Assembly: GCF_024662235.1 (NCBI RefSeq)
Contig: NZ_CP096276.1
Span: 4,588,001 to 4,652,000 of the forward strand
Reading direction: 5' to 3'
Source of the DNA: Pimelobacter simplex
Lineage (GTDB): Bacteria; Actinomycetota; Actinomycetes; Propionibacteriales; Nocardioidaceae
Length of the DNA stretch: 64,000 bases
Made by a program: the position numbers and the translations under genes. The notes beneath the pieces were generated by a model that saw only the letters and a list, made by a program, of their open reading frames with translations, ran no database searches and was not told where the DNA came from. Positions 40,742 through 48,957 of this stretch are shown in pieces. Numbering within the stretch: position 1 is the first letter of the stretch; the number at the start of each line of letters is the position of its first letter.

Positions 40742-42104
40742 CCTCCGCCGCGGCCGGGCGTCCCCGCCCCGCGAGCAGCAGCAGCCCGACACCCACGACC
40801 GCGGCGACCATCGACGCGACGAGGATCCCGACCTTGGCGTCGTCGGTGAGCACGGGCGAGCCCGGGAACGACAGCCCGGCGATGAACAGCGAGACCGTGA
40901 ACCCGATGCCGGCCACCGCGCCGACCCCGATGACCTGGAGCCAGCCGGTGCCCTCGGGCATCCGGGCGATGCCCAGCCGGACCGCGACGAAGCAGGCCAG
41001 CGCGATGCCGAGCGGCTTGCCGAGGACCAGTCCGGCGCCGATGCCGAGGCCGACGGTCGAGGTGAGCGCGTCGCCGAGGACGCCGCCGCCGAGCGCGACG
41101 CCGGCGTTGGCGAGCGCGAACACCGGCAGCACGACGTACGCCGACAGGGGGTGGAGCCGGGTCTGCAGCCGCTCCACCATCGGCACCGACTCCCCGATGA
41201 GGAAGCGCAGCCGGCGCAGCTCGTCGGCGTCGAGCTCGTTGTCGCGCAGCCCGTCGACGGCGTAGTCGGTGGCGACCTCGGGCCGCAGCAGCGCCCCGGC
41301 CGGGGTGAGCAGGCCGATCGCGACGCCCGCGAGCGTCGCGTGCACGCCGGACTCGAGCAGCGCGAACCAGGCGCCGACGCCGATCACGACGTAGACGGGG
41401 ACCGCCCAGACACGCAGCGCGCGCAGTACCGCCATCAGCGCGATCAGGGCCACCGCGACGGCGAGCCACACGAAGGAGACGTCGGCGGTGTAGAAGACGG
41501 CGATCACCAGGATCGCCCCGATGTCGTCGACGATCGCGAGGGTGAGCAGGAACAGGCGCGCCGCCGACGGGACCCGGCGCCCGAGCAGGCCGAGGACGCC
41601 GACCGCGAACGCGATGTCGGTCGCCATCGGGATGCCCCAGCCGGCCCCCGTCTCGGGACCGCCGGCGATCACGACGTAGACCAGCGCGGGCACGACCATG
41701 CCGCCGACGGCCGCGACGATCGGCAGCGCAGCCGTGCGCGGGTCGCGCAGGTCGCCGTGGACCATCTCGTGCTTGATCTCCAGGCCCACGACGAAGAAGA
41801 AGATCGTCATCAGGCCGTCGTTGACCCAGTGCTGGAGCGACTCCTCGATCCGCCAGCTGCCGATCTCGAGCGCGATCGGGGTGTGCCAGAACCGGTCGTA
41901 GCCCTCGGCCCAGCCGTGGAACGGCAGGTTGACCCAGAGCAGCGCGGCGATCGTGGCCGTGAGCAGCAGCACCGAGCCCGCGGACTCGATGCGGAGGAAC
42001 TCGCGCACCGGGCGGCCGACGTACTTGGCGAGGGGCTTGTCGCTCGCGGTCCAGACCGGCCCTTGGCGCCAGAGGTCGTCGGAGGGGGGCGGGGTTGCGG
42101 GCAC
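40695..42104 (-). CDS. nhaA: Na+/H+ antiporter NhaA
   Basis: A 469-residue antiporter with about twelve TM segments. Key regions are 'INDGLMTIFFFVVGLEIKHE'-like (here 'VNDGLMTIFFFVVGLE'), 'ATDIAFAVGVLGLLG' and 'LLTLAIVDDIGAILVIA' with the ion-binding Asp pair. It exports Na+ in exchange for protons and helps pH homeostasis. The C-terminal 20 or so residues are Pro/Ala-rich and encoded in the overlap with the PPOX gene. A palindrome, TCGGGCATGCACATGCCGA (42130-42148), lies in its upstream region. Confidence 0.94.
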   Translation of the reverse strand: MPATPPPSDDLWRQGPVWTASDKPLAKYVGRPVREFLRIESAGSVLLLTATIAALLWVNLPFHGWAEGYDRFWHTPIALEIGSWRIEESLQHWVNDGLMTIFFFVVGLEIKHEMVHGDLRDPRTAALPIVAAVGGMVVPALVYVVIAGGPETGAGWGIPMATDIAFAVGVLGLLGRRVPSAARLFLLTLAIVDDIGAILVIAVFYTADVSFVWLAVAVALIALMAVLRALRVWAVPVYVVIGVGAWFALLESGVHATLAGVAIGLLTPAGALLRPEVATDYAVDGLRDNELDADELRRLRFLIGESVPMVERLQTRLHPLSAYVVLPVFALANAGVALGGGVLGDALTSTVGLGIGAGLVLGKPLGIALACFVAVRLGIARMPEGTGWLQVIGVGAVAGIGFTVSLFIAGLSFPGSPVLTDDAKVGILVASMVAAVVGVGLLLLAGRGRPAAAEVSPAAPEPSRAPAPR

Positions 42105-42203
42105 AGAGAGCTCCTGGTGTCAGGTGGGGTCGGGCATGCACATGCCGACCAGACTTCCCGGCTCACCTGCCGCCCATCGTATCGGGAGTCGCTCCCTAAT
42201 CGG

Positions 42204-42209
42204 TAAGGT
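42204..42209 (+). promoter_or_regulatory. -10 element TAAGGT for the holin-superfamily gene
   Basis: TAAGGT lies 7 bp before the ATG at 42217, the spacing expected when transcription starts at the A of the start codon. No ribosome site is visible, so a leaderless mRNA is likely. Confidence 0.45.
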
Positions 42210-42216
42210 CGGCGCC

Positions 42217-42624
42217 ATGGCCATCGAACCGCTCCGCGAAGAGCCGACCATCGGGCGCCTCATCAAGGACGCGCAGACCGACTTCTCCACGATCATGCGC
42301 AAGGAGATCCAGCTCGCCAAGGCCGAGCTCAAGGTCAGCGTGACGGCCGGTGGCGTCGGGCTCGGTCTGGTCGCGGCGGCGGGCTTCCTGCTGGTGCTCG
42401 CGGTGATCATGCTGTCGGTGGCGATCGCCTACTTCATCCACTGGAACGGCCAGGGCCTCAGCCTGCACTGGGCCTTCCTCATCGTGTTCGGCTTCTACGT
42501 CCTCCTGGCCGCGCTCCTGGTCTTCCTGGCGGTGCGCAGCTTCAAGAAGGTCAAGGCGCCCGAGCGCGCCATCGAGCAGGGTCGCGAGATCCCGCGCGCC
42601 CTCAAGGGCCAGGCCCAGGCCTGA
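42217..42624 (+). CDS. phage-holin superfamily (Actinobacterial Holin-X) membrane protein
   Basis: A 135-residue protein with an N-terminal amphipathic helix ('TIGRLIKDAQTDFSTIMRKEIQLAKAEL' region), two TM segments (about 50-75 and 85-110), and a basic C-terminal tail. This is the Phage_holin_3_6 family, common in actinobacterial chromosomes with no phage nearby. The function is not established; it may be an envelope or membrane-stress protein. There are no phage genes around it. Confidence 0.85.
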   Translation: MAIEPLREEPTIGRLIKDAQTDFSTIMRKEIQLAKAELKVSVTAGGVGLGLVAAAGFLLVLAVIMLSVAIAYFIHWNGQGLSLHWAFLIVFGFYVLLAALLVFLAVRSFKKVKAPERAIEQGREIPRALKGQAQA

Positions 42625-42648
42625 TCCGACGAAGGACGAGGGGGTCCG

Positions 42649-43515
42649 ATGGCGCGGCAGCCGGTCGTCGCCGGTAGGGCCGAACAGCTGCTCGGCTCGG
42701 CCGTGGTGGCGACCGCGCCCGTGGCCGGCGGCGACATCTCGACGGCGGTCAAGCTGCGGCTGTCCAACGGCCGGACCGCCTTCCTCAAGACGCTCACCAA
42801 TGCACCGCCGCGGTTCTTCGCGACCGAGGCCGCCGGCCTGCGCTGGCTCGCCGACGGCGCCGACGACGGCGGGGTCGCGACCCCCGAGGTCCTCGCCGTC
42901 GACGACGACTGCCTGATCCTGGAGTGGGTCGAGGCAGGGCGCCCCCACGCCGAGGGAGCCGGACGCTTCGGCCGCGCCCTCGCGGCCACCCACGCCCGCG
43001 GCGCCGACGCCTTCGGCGCTCCCGACGACGGCTACATCGGCCGGCTGCCCCTGCCCAACCGGACGCTGCCGACCTGGGCCGAGTTCTACGCCGAGCGGCG
43101 GATCGCGCCCTACCTCAAGGTGCTGCGCGACAAGGGGATCGTCTCGGCCGAGGACGCCGCCACCGTCGAGGCGGCGGTCGCGCGCGGCGCGGCCGTCGTA
43201 CCGGACGAGGCGCCCGCGCGCCTGCACGGCGACCTCTGGAACGGCAACGTCATCTGGACCAACGACGACCGTGCCGTCGTCGTCGACCCGGCCGCCTACG
43301 GCGGGCACCGCGAGGTCGACCTGGCGATGCTGGCGCTCTTCGGACTCCCCCAGCTGCCCCAGGTGATGGCGGCCTACGACGAGGCCGCCCCGCTCGCCGA
43401 TGGCTGGGAGGAGCGGCTCGGGTTCCACCAGCTGTTCCCGCTCCTCGTGCACGCCTGCCTGTTCGGGGGCCAGTACGGCGCCCGCGCGGCCAAGGTCGCC
43501 CAGCGCTACCTCTGA
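42649..43515 (+). CDS. fructosamine kinase family protein
   Basis: A 288-residue kinase of the APH-like fold. It has '[25 protein letters not shown]' (Lys and Glu of the N-lobe), catalytic loop '[12 protein letters not shown]', and '[23 protein letters not shown]' as the metal-binding Asp motif. Fructosamine-3-kinase relatives repair glycated proteins by phosphorylating ketosamines; bacterial members act on ribulosamines or erythrulosamines. It lies 24 bp after the holin-superfamily gene on the same strand. Confidence 0.9.
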   Translation: MARQPVVAGRAEQLLGSAVVATAPVAGGDISTAVKLRLSNGRTAFLKTLTNAPPRFFATEAAGLRWLADGADDGGVATPEVLAVDDDCLILEWVEAGRPHAEGAGRFGRALAATHARGADAFGAPDDGYIGRLPLPNRTLPTWAEFYAERRIAPYLKVLRDKGIVSAEDAATVEAAVARGAAVVPDEAPARLHGDLWNGNVIWTNDDRAVVVDPAAYGGHREVDLAMLALFGLPQLPQVMAAYDEAAPLADGWEERLGFHQLFPLLVHACLFGGQYGARAAKVAQRYL

Positions 43516-43530
43516 CCCTGCCCCCTCCGC

Positions 43531-43613
43531 CGAAGTACGCCGGTTGCTCCCTCGAAGTGCGCCGGTTGCACCGTGCAACCCCCGCACCTCGAACCAGCAA
43601 CCGGCACACTTCG
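43531..43613. repeat. four-copy 17-bp repeat cluster (two direct, two inverted)
   Basis: CGAAGTACGCCGGTTGC (43531-43547) and CGAAGTGCGCCGGTTGC (43553-43569) are direct copies. The reverse complements of 43576-43592 (CGAGGTGCGGGGGTTGC) and 43597-43613 (CGAAGTGTGCCGGTTGC) are two more. The whole can fold as a large cruciform between the fructosamine kinase and the MprA-like gene. It is likely a multicopy intergenic element of this genus and may also terminate transcription. Confidence 0.75.
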
Positions 43614-43658
43614 TGCACCTCTCAGCCCGCACTCAGGGGGTTGGGCCATGATGGGGGC

Positions 43659-44372
43659 GTGTCCAGCCGCTCCCCCGTGCCCCACCGCGTCCTCGTCGTC
43701 GACGACGACCGTGCCGTGCGCGAGTCGCTGCGGCGCTCCCTCGCCTTCAACGGGTACGACGTGCACCTGGCCGGCGACGGCGCCGAGGCGCTGGCCGGCA
43801 TCGGGGCCGTGGCCCCCGACGTGGTCGTGATGGACGTGATGATGCCCAAGCTCGACGGGCTCGAGGCGACCCGCGCGCTGCGGGCCGCGGGCAACGACAT
43901 CCCGATCCTGGTGCTGACCGCGCGCGACGCCGTCGGCGACCGGGTCGAGGGCCTCGACGCCGGCGCCGACGACTACCTGACCAAGCCCTTCGCGCTCGAG
44001 GAGCTGCTGGCCCGGCTGCGCGCGCTGCTGCGCCGGGTGACGCCCATCGAGGACGGCGCCGAGGAGGAGGTCCTCTCCTTCGCCGACCTCACCATGAACG
44101 TCACCACCCGCGAGGTCCGCCGCGGCACCCGCCTCATCGAGCTGACCCGGACCGAGTTCACCCTGCTCGAGATGTTCCTGCGCCGGCCCCGGCGGGTGCT
44201 CGACCGCAGCTTCATCCTCGAGGAGGTGTGGGGCTACGACTTCCCCACCACCGCCAACTCCCTCGAGGTCTACGTCGGCTACCTGCGCCGCAAGACCGAG
44301 GCCGAGGGCGAGACGCGCCTGATCCACACCGTCCGCGGCATCGGGTACGTCCTGCGCGCGACCGAGTCATGA
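43659..44372 (+). CDS. mprA: OmpR-family response regulator (MprA-like)
   Basis: A 237-residue regulator: receiver with '[18 protein letters not shown]', phosphoacceptor Asp59 and '[21 protein letters not shown]', then a winged helix ('[23 protein letters not shown]', '[18 protein letters not shown]'). The match to mycobacterial MprA is strong from memory across the whole length. MprA responds to envelope stress with MprB. The GTG at 43659 lies 6 bp after a CATGAT hexamer, so it may be leaderless. The stop overlaps the kinase ATG. Confidence 0.9.
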   Translation: MSSRSPVPHRVLVVDDDRAVRESLRRSLAFNGYDVHLAGDGAEALAGIGAVAPDVVVMDVMMPKLDGLEATRALRAAGNDIPILVLTARDAVGDRVEGLDAGADDYLTKPFALEELLARLRALLRRVTPIEDGAEEEVLSFADLTMNVTTREVRRGTRLIELTRTEFTLLEMFLRRPRRVLDRSFILEEVWGYDFPTTANSLEVYVGYLRRKTEAEGETRLIHTVRGIGYVLRATES

Positions 44373-45796
44373 CCGGCTGGGGTCTCGCGGTCGGCCCCGG
44401 CGTCGACGGCCGCTGGCACTACCGCCGCTCCCTCGCGAGCCGGGTCATCTGGCTGACCACCATCGCGGTCGCGATGTCGGTGGCACTGGTCGCGGTCGGC
44501 GCCTACATCACCGCGCGGGTCCAGATGCAGCAGGCGCTGGACGACGCGCTGGTCTCGCGGGCCCAGAGCGCGGCCAAGTCCGACACCCTGCTCAAGGCCG
44601 GCGCCGCCGGGGTTCCTCCCTGGGCGCTGGGCGCCGGCGACGTCCGGATCGCGTTCCTCTACTTCGAGGGCACGCGGGTGATCCTCGACCGCGGCCCGGA
44701 CATCGAGTTCGGCGAGGCGGAGCTGGCGGTCGCGCAGGGCGAGCGGTCCGAGAGCCTGCGCACCATCCTCATCGCGGGCGCGCGCTACCGGATGGTCGCC
44801 GTCCCGGTCCGGAGCAAGGCCGGCCTCGCGCTGATCATCGCCCAGCCCCTGGCCGACCAGGACCGCACGCTCGCCCGGCTCGGCTGGGTGACGCTCGCGT
44901 TCGGCATCTTCGGCGTCCTCGCGGCCGGCCTCGGCGGTTGGGCGGTCGCGAGCAACGGCCTGCGCCCGGTCCGCCGGCTCAGCGCCTCGGTCGAGGAGAT
45001 CGCCCGCACCGAGGACTTCACCCCCCTGCCCGTCGAGGGCGACGACGAGGTCGCCCGCCTCTCGACCGCCTTCAACCACCTCCTCATCGCGCTCGACGCC
45101 AGCCGGGTCCGACAACGCCAGCTCGTGGCCGACGCCAGCCACGAGCTCCGGACGCCGCTGACGGCGCTGCGCACCAACATCGACCTGCTCACCATGACCG
45201 CGCGCGGGGACGGCGGGCTCGAGGGCCTGCCGCCCGAGGCGCGCGACGAGCTCCTGGACGACGTCCGTGCCCAGATCGAGGAGCTCACCACGCTCATCGG
45301 CGACCTCACCGAGCTCGCCCGCGACGAGCCGATCCCGATCCAGGTCGAGCCGGTCGACCTCGCCGACGTCGTCGACCACGCCGTCCAGCGCGTACGCCGG
45401 CGAGCGCCCGGCATCACCTTCGAGGTCTTCACCCGCTCCTGGTGGGTGATCGGCGAGGACGCCGAGTTGGAGCGGGCGGTGACCAACCTGCTCGACAACG
45501 CCGCCAAGTGGAGCCCCGAGGGCGGGCAGGTCGACGTACGCCTCAGCGACGGGGTGCTCACCGTCGACGACCAGGGCCCCGGCATCGCCGAGAACGACCG
45601 GGCGAGCATCTTCGACCGGTTCTGGCGCTCGCCGGACGCCCGGACGATGCCCGGCTCGGGCCTCGGCCTGGCCATCGTGCGCCAGGTCGCCGAGCGCCAC
45701 TCCGGCTCGGTCCACGCCACCGCCAACGCCAGTGGCGGAGCACGCCTCGTGCTCCGCATCCCCGGACGGGAGAAGAACCCCCATGTCACGACGTAG
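44369..45796 (+). CDS. mprB: sensor histidine kinase (MprB-like)
   Basis: A 475-residue kinase with a first TM ('[22 protein letters not shown]'), an extracytoplasmic sensor of about 120 residues, and a second TM near residue 180. HAMP ('[22 protein letters not shown]'), HisKA with the phospho-His in '[19 protein letters not shown]', and HATPase ('[13 protein letters not shown]', '[20 protein letters not shown]', '[12 protein letters not shown]') follow. Paired by a 4-bp overlap with the MprA-like regulator. Its last codons overlap the lipoprotein gene by 14 bp. Confidence 0.92.
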   Translation: MTGWGLAVGPGVDGRWHYRRSLASRVIWLTTIAVAMSVALVAVGAYITARVQMQQALDDALVSRAQSAAKSDTLLKAGAAGVPPWALGAGDVRIAFLYFEGTRVILDRGPDIEFGEAELAVAQGERSESLRTILIAGARYRMVAVPVRSKAGLALIIAQPLADQDRTLARLGWVTLAFGIFGVLAAGLGGWAVASNGLRPVRRLSASVEEIARTEDFTPLPVEGDDEVARLSTAFNHLLIALDASRVRQRQLVADASHELRTPLTALRTNIDLLTMTARGDGGLEGLPPEARDELLDDVRAQIEELTTLIGDLTELARDEPIPIQVEPVDLADVVDHAVQRVRRRAPGITFEVFTRSWWVIGEDAELERAVTNLLDNAAKWSPEGGQVDVRLSDGVLTVDDQGPGIAENDRASIFDRFWRSPDARTMPGSGLGLAIVRQVAERHSGSVHATANASGGARLVLRIPGREKNPHVTT

Positions 45797-46370
45797 CGCC
45801 GTCCCCTTCCAGCTCGCGGGAGTCGCCGTGCTCGGCCTGCTCCTCGCGGCCTGCGGCGGCGACAAGGTCGGCCCCAAGCCGGACCTGCCGACCACGACCC
45901 CCGCGTTGTGGAACCCCTGCGACTCGCTCGACACGACGTTCGTCCAGCGGCAGTACGGCGTCGCCACCACCAAGCACGCCGGCTCGCCGACCAAGCCCGA
46001 GTGCCGGTTCACGCCCGAGGACGAGAAGTCGGGCGACCCGGTCGTCACCGCCAACTACATCCTCTTCCCGGGCACGCTCGACGACGCCTGGAAGACGATG
46101 GGCCAGCGCGACGACGCCGACGTGCGCCGGCCCAAGATCGACGCCGCCGACGACGCCCGGATCGTCGTCAACGCCACCAAGAAGCAGCTCTACGTCACCG
46201 GGTTCGTCCAGAACGGCGTCCTCATCCAGCAGGTCGACGTCGTCGACCCGAAGCCGTACGACGAGGCCAGGATCGTGCGCGCGGTCGAGGAGACACTCAC
46301 CCTGCTCTCGCGCCAGGCCGACGCCAAGGAGGTCGGCAAGACGCCGGAGCCGAGCCCGTCCGCGGGCTAG
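45783..46370 (+). CDS. DUF3558-type lipoprotein
   Basis: A 195-residue lipoprotein. Basic start 'MSRRSAVPF', hydrophobic core and lipobox 'LLAACG' with Cys near residue 24. A DUF3558-like domain follows ('LWNPCDSLDTTFVQRQYG', 'PECRF') with two further Cys likely paired outside the cell. The start at ATG 45783 is set by the signal peptide and lies inside the end of the kinase gene. Coexpression suggests it is a client or accessory sensor of the MprAB-like system. Confidence 0.85.
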   Translation: MSRRSAVPFQLAGVAVLGLLLAACGGDKVGPKPDLPTTTPALWNPCDSLDTTFVQRQYGVATTKHAGSPTKPECRFTPEDEKSGDPVVTANYILFPGTLDDAWKTMGQRDDADVRRPKIDAADDARIVVNATKKQLYVTGFVQNGVLIQQVDVVDPKPYDEARIVRAVEETLTLLSRQADAKEVGKTPEPSPSAG

Positions 46371-46411
46371 CCCGGCGATGAGTCGGCCGGCCGGCCGCGG
46401 TCGGTACCGGC

Positions 46412-46951
46412 ATGGACACCCTGAACCTCGCGGAGCGCTACGCCGCGCCGCCGATCGCCTGGTCCGAGGTCACCGGCCTGGTGGACGCGGGCTACGCCCA
46501 GGCCACGGTGGACGCCGGCCCCGGCCGGCACACCTGCTGGCTGACCAGCCTCAACGCCGACGGGAGCCCGCACACCAACGCGGTGGGCGGCCTGTGGCGC
46601 GATGCTTCCTTCTGGTTCGTCACCGGGCTGAGCACGCGCCGCGGGCGCAACCTCGCGCGTGACCCGCGCTGCACCCTGGCGCTGAGCCTGCGCGAGCTCG
46701 ACCTCGTCGTCGAGGGTCGCGCCGCGCTGGTCACCGACCCTGCCGACCTGACCGAGCTGGCCGCGCTCTGGAACGCCGAGGGCTGGCCGTGCGAGCTCGA
46801 CCCCACCGCCGAGCCCGGCCCGGCGCTCACCGCGCCCTTCAGCGCACAGTCGGCGGGCGGACCGCCGTGGCACGTGTTCCGGCTCGTCGCGGCGTCGGCG
46901 CACGCCGTGCAGACGGTGGAGCCGCACGGCGCGACGCGCTGGCGGTTCTAG
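46412..46951 (+). CDS. PPOX-fold pyridoxamine 5'-phosphate oxidase family protein
   Basis: A 179-residue split-barrel protein with 'CWLTSLNADGSPHTNAVGGLW', 'STRRGRNLARDPRCTLALSLRELDLVVEG' and a C-terminal Trp/Arg end 'ATRWRF'. This is an F420- or FMN-binding PPOX-type protein of unknown substrate. Its TAG stop is formed by the CTAG that flanks the MITE-like element immediately downstream. Confidence 0.85.
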   Translation: MDTLNLAERYAAPPIAWSEVTGLVDAGYAQATVDAGPGRHTCWLTSLNADGSPHTNAVGGLWRDASFWFVTGLSTRRGRNLARDPRCTLALSLRELDLVVEGRAALVTDPADLTELAALWNAEGWPCELDPTAEPGPALTAPFSAQSAGGPPWHVFRLVAASAHAVQTVEPHGATRWRF

Positions 46952-47134
46952 GGCGTGTCTCTCAAGACCGCGCCGTCGCGAGCGGCGTTTGCGGCCGATC
47001 TGGCAAGGCGGAGCAGCGAAGGCGGGCCACATCGACAACAGAGCCCGTCGAGTCTGCGACCCCGTCACTCGCGAGCCGCCAGATCGAGTCGCAAACGCCG
47101 CGCAGCAGGCGCGGACTTGGGAGACACGCCCTAG
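46948..47134. mobile_element. 179-bp MITE-like element with CTAG target duplication
   Basis: CTAG at 46948-46951 and 47131-47134 flank 46952-47130. The ends form a 21-bp inverted repeat with two mismatches (outer part GGCGTGTCTC on both sides). An inner inverted repeat follows: GCGGCGTTTGCG near the left end and CGCAAACGCCGC near the right, with GATCTGGC/GCCAGATC. There is no coding capacity. CTAG duplication is typical of the IS5 group, so this looks like a non-autonomous derivative. Both flanking genes keep their stop codons through the duplicated CTAG. Confidence 0.8.
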
Positions 47135-48384
47135 GGGTTGATCGCCTGGAGCAGCCGGGCGGCCTTCCACTCGGTCTCGGCGTGCTCCTCGTCGAGGTCG
47201 CTGGCGACGGTGATCCCGCCGCCGGTGCCGAGCACGTACTCGTCGCAGCCGCCCGCCGTCACCAGTGACCGGATGATGACGCCGAGGTCGGCCCGGCCGT
47301 CGCCGGAGATCCAGCCGAACGCGCCGGAGTAGGCCCCGCGCGGGCTCGCCTCGACCTCCTCGATGATCTCCATCGTGCGCAGCTTGGGCGCTCCCGTCAT
47401 CGATCCGGCCGGGAAGAGCGCGCGCAGCGCCCCGACGGTCGTGACGTCGTCGCGCAGCCGGCCGCGCACCGTCGAGACGAGCTGGTGGACCGAGGCGTAG
47501 GACTCCACCTCCATCAGCGCCGGTACGGCGACCGTCCCGACGTCGCACACCGTCGCGAGGTCGTTGCGGAGCAGGTCGACGATCATCAGGTTCTCGGCCC
47601 GGAACTTCGGGTCGCTCGCGAGCCGCTCGCGCGCCTCGGCGTCCTCGGCCGGCGTGGCGCCGCGCGCGGTGGTGCCCTTGATCGGCTTGGTCTCCAGCGT
47701 GCGGTCGTCGGTGACGAGGGCGTAGCGCTCCGGCGACGAGCTGAGCAGCCAGGCCCGGGCGCCCGCGACGTCGTGCTGGAGGAAGCCCGCATAGGGCGCC
47801 GGGTTGAGCGCCCGCAGCCGCAGGTACGCCGCCGCGGGGCTGAGCGGGCTGCTCGCCCGGGTCCGGTAGGTCAGGTTGACCTCGTAGGAGTTGCCGGCGT
47901 GCAGGTGCTCCTGGACCGTCGCGAACGCCGCGGCGTAGGCCGCGGGCGTGGCCACCGGTGGCGGCGCACCCCCCGCCCCCAGGCTGGTCGCGGGCGGGGT
48001 GATCGGGTGCTCGTACTCGCGCAGGTGCGAGGGCCGCAACCACACGGCGTCCGGCAGGTCCGGGTCGGGCGTGGCGGGGAGGTCGGCGCGGGCGGCGTAC
48101 CCGAAGTAGCCGAACCACTGGTCGGTCGGGCTCCCGGCCGCGAGCTCGGCCTCCAGCACGGCGAACGGGTCGTCGCCGACGACCTCCGCCCGCCCCCCGG
48201 CGTGCCGGGTGACCTCGCGCCGCGCGGCGTCGTAGGTCAGCGAGACGTCGTCGTCGTCGAGCCAGCCGAGGATCGACCGGCGCCGCGACCAGTCCCGCGC
48301 ACCCCCACCGTCGAGCCACACGCAGCGGTCGTGCCGAGCCTGGATCCGGGCGAACGCCTCGGCGGGGTCGCCCTGGGTCACCAT
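47131..48384 (-). CDS. pabB: aminodeoxychorismate synthase component I (PabB)
   Basis: A 417-residue chorismate-binding enzyme with 'SSSPERYALVTDDRTLETKPIKGTTARG'; the PIKGT version marks aminodeoxychorismate rather than anthranilate synthase. Also 'AENLMIVDLLRNDLATVCDVGTV', 'FPAGSMTGAPKLRTMEIIEE' and 'GTGGGITVASDLDEE'. It makes 4-amino-4-deoxychorismate for folate with ammonia from a glutamine amidotransferase. Its start overlaps the amidotransferase gene by 7 bp. Its TAG stop is in the CTAG duplicated by the MITE-like element. Confidence 0.92.
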   Translation of the reverse strand: MVTQGDPAEAFARIQARHDRCVWLDGGGARDWSRRRSILGWLDDDDVSLTYDAARREVTRHAGGRAEVVGDDPFAVLEAELAAGSPTDQWFGYFGYAARADLPATPDPDLPDAVWLRPSHLREYEHPITPPATSLGAGGAPPPVATPAAYAAAFATVQEHLHAGNSYEVNLTYRTRASSPLSPAAAYLRLRALNPAPYAGFLQHDVAGARAWLLSSSPERYALVTDDRTLETKPIKGTTARGATPAEDAEARERLASDPKFRAENLMIVDLLRNDLATVCDVGTVAVPALMEVESYASVHQLVSTVRGRLRDDVTTVGALRALFPAGSMTGAPKLRTMEIIEEVEASPRGAYSGAFGWISGDGRADLGVIIRSLVTAGGCDEYVLGTGGGITVASDLDEEHAETEWKAARLLQAINP

Positions 48385-48950
48385 CGGCCGAGGAAGTTCT
48401 CGACGAGGCGAGCGCCGTGCTCGGTGAGCACCGACTCGGGGTGGAACTGCACGCCCATGATCGGCAGCGTCACGTGTTCCACGCCCATGGTCAACCCACT
48501 GCGCTCGTCGACCGCCGTCGCCCGCAGGCTCGCGGGCAGCTCGACCGCCGCCAGCGAGTGGTAGCGGATCGCCTCGAACGGCGACGGCACCCCCGCGAAC
48601 AGCCCCGTCCCGTCGTGCCGGACCCGGGCACTGACGCCGTGGCCGGGCGCGACGCGGGCGACCCGGCCGCCGTACGTGGTGACGATGCCTTGCATGCCCA
48701 GGCAGACCCCCAGCACCGGCCGGGTCCCGGCGGCCAGCGCCGCCCGGCCGACGGCGAAGTCGCGCTCGTCGTCAGGGTGACCGGGGCCGGGCGAGAGGAC
48801 GACATACGCGTGGCTCAGGACGTCGTCCGCGGCGACCTCGTCGTGCTGGACGACGGTCGGCAGCACGCCGGTGACGCCCGCGACCAGGTGCACCAGGTTC
48901 CAGGTGTAGGAGTCGTGGTGGTCGACGACCACCACGTCCGGCGCGCTCAA
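48378..48950 (-). CDS. pabA: glutamine amidotransferase, PabA/TrpG type
   Basis: A 190-residue class I amidotransferase: 'VVVVDHHDSYTWNLVHLVAG', catalytic Cys in 'VLGVCLGMQGI', and His/Glu in 'MGVQFHPESVLTEHG'. It supplies ammonia to the overlapping PabB. The start is probably TTG 48950, 7 bp after the stop of the PhzE-like gene, because homologues begin just before 'VVVVDHHDSY'; a GTG a few codons on is possible. Upstream in-frame sequence overlaps the PhzE-like gene and is not coding in this frame. Confidence 0.9.
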   Translation of the reverse strand: MSAPDVVVVDHHDSYTWNLVHLVAGVTGVLPTVVQHDEVAADDVLSHAYVVLSPGPGHPDDERDFAVGRAALAAGTRPVLGVCLGMQGIVTTYGGRVARVAPGHGVSARVRHDGTGLFAGVPSPFEAIRYHSLAAVELPASLRATAVDERSGLTMGVEHVTLPIMGVQFHPESVLTEHGARLVENFLGRW

Positions 48951-48957
48951 CCGGGGC

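Noticed and set aside
42217..42624. Holin-superfamily protein as a sign of a prophage
   Set aside because: No phage structural, integrase or lysis genes are nearby, and this family is common in actinobacterial chromosomes.
43531..43613. 17-bp repeat cluster as a CRISPR array
   Set aside because: Repeats are too short, spacers are about 5 bp, orientation changes midway and there are no cas genes.
43250..43632. Short minus-strand peptides reading through the 17-bp repeats (with Cys-Trp-rich phrases)
   Set aside because: They arise from the repeat sequence itself and have no ribosome site; the repeat array explains them.
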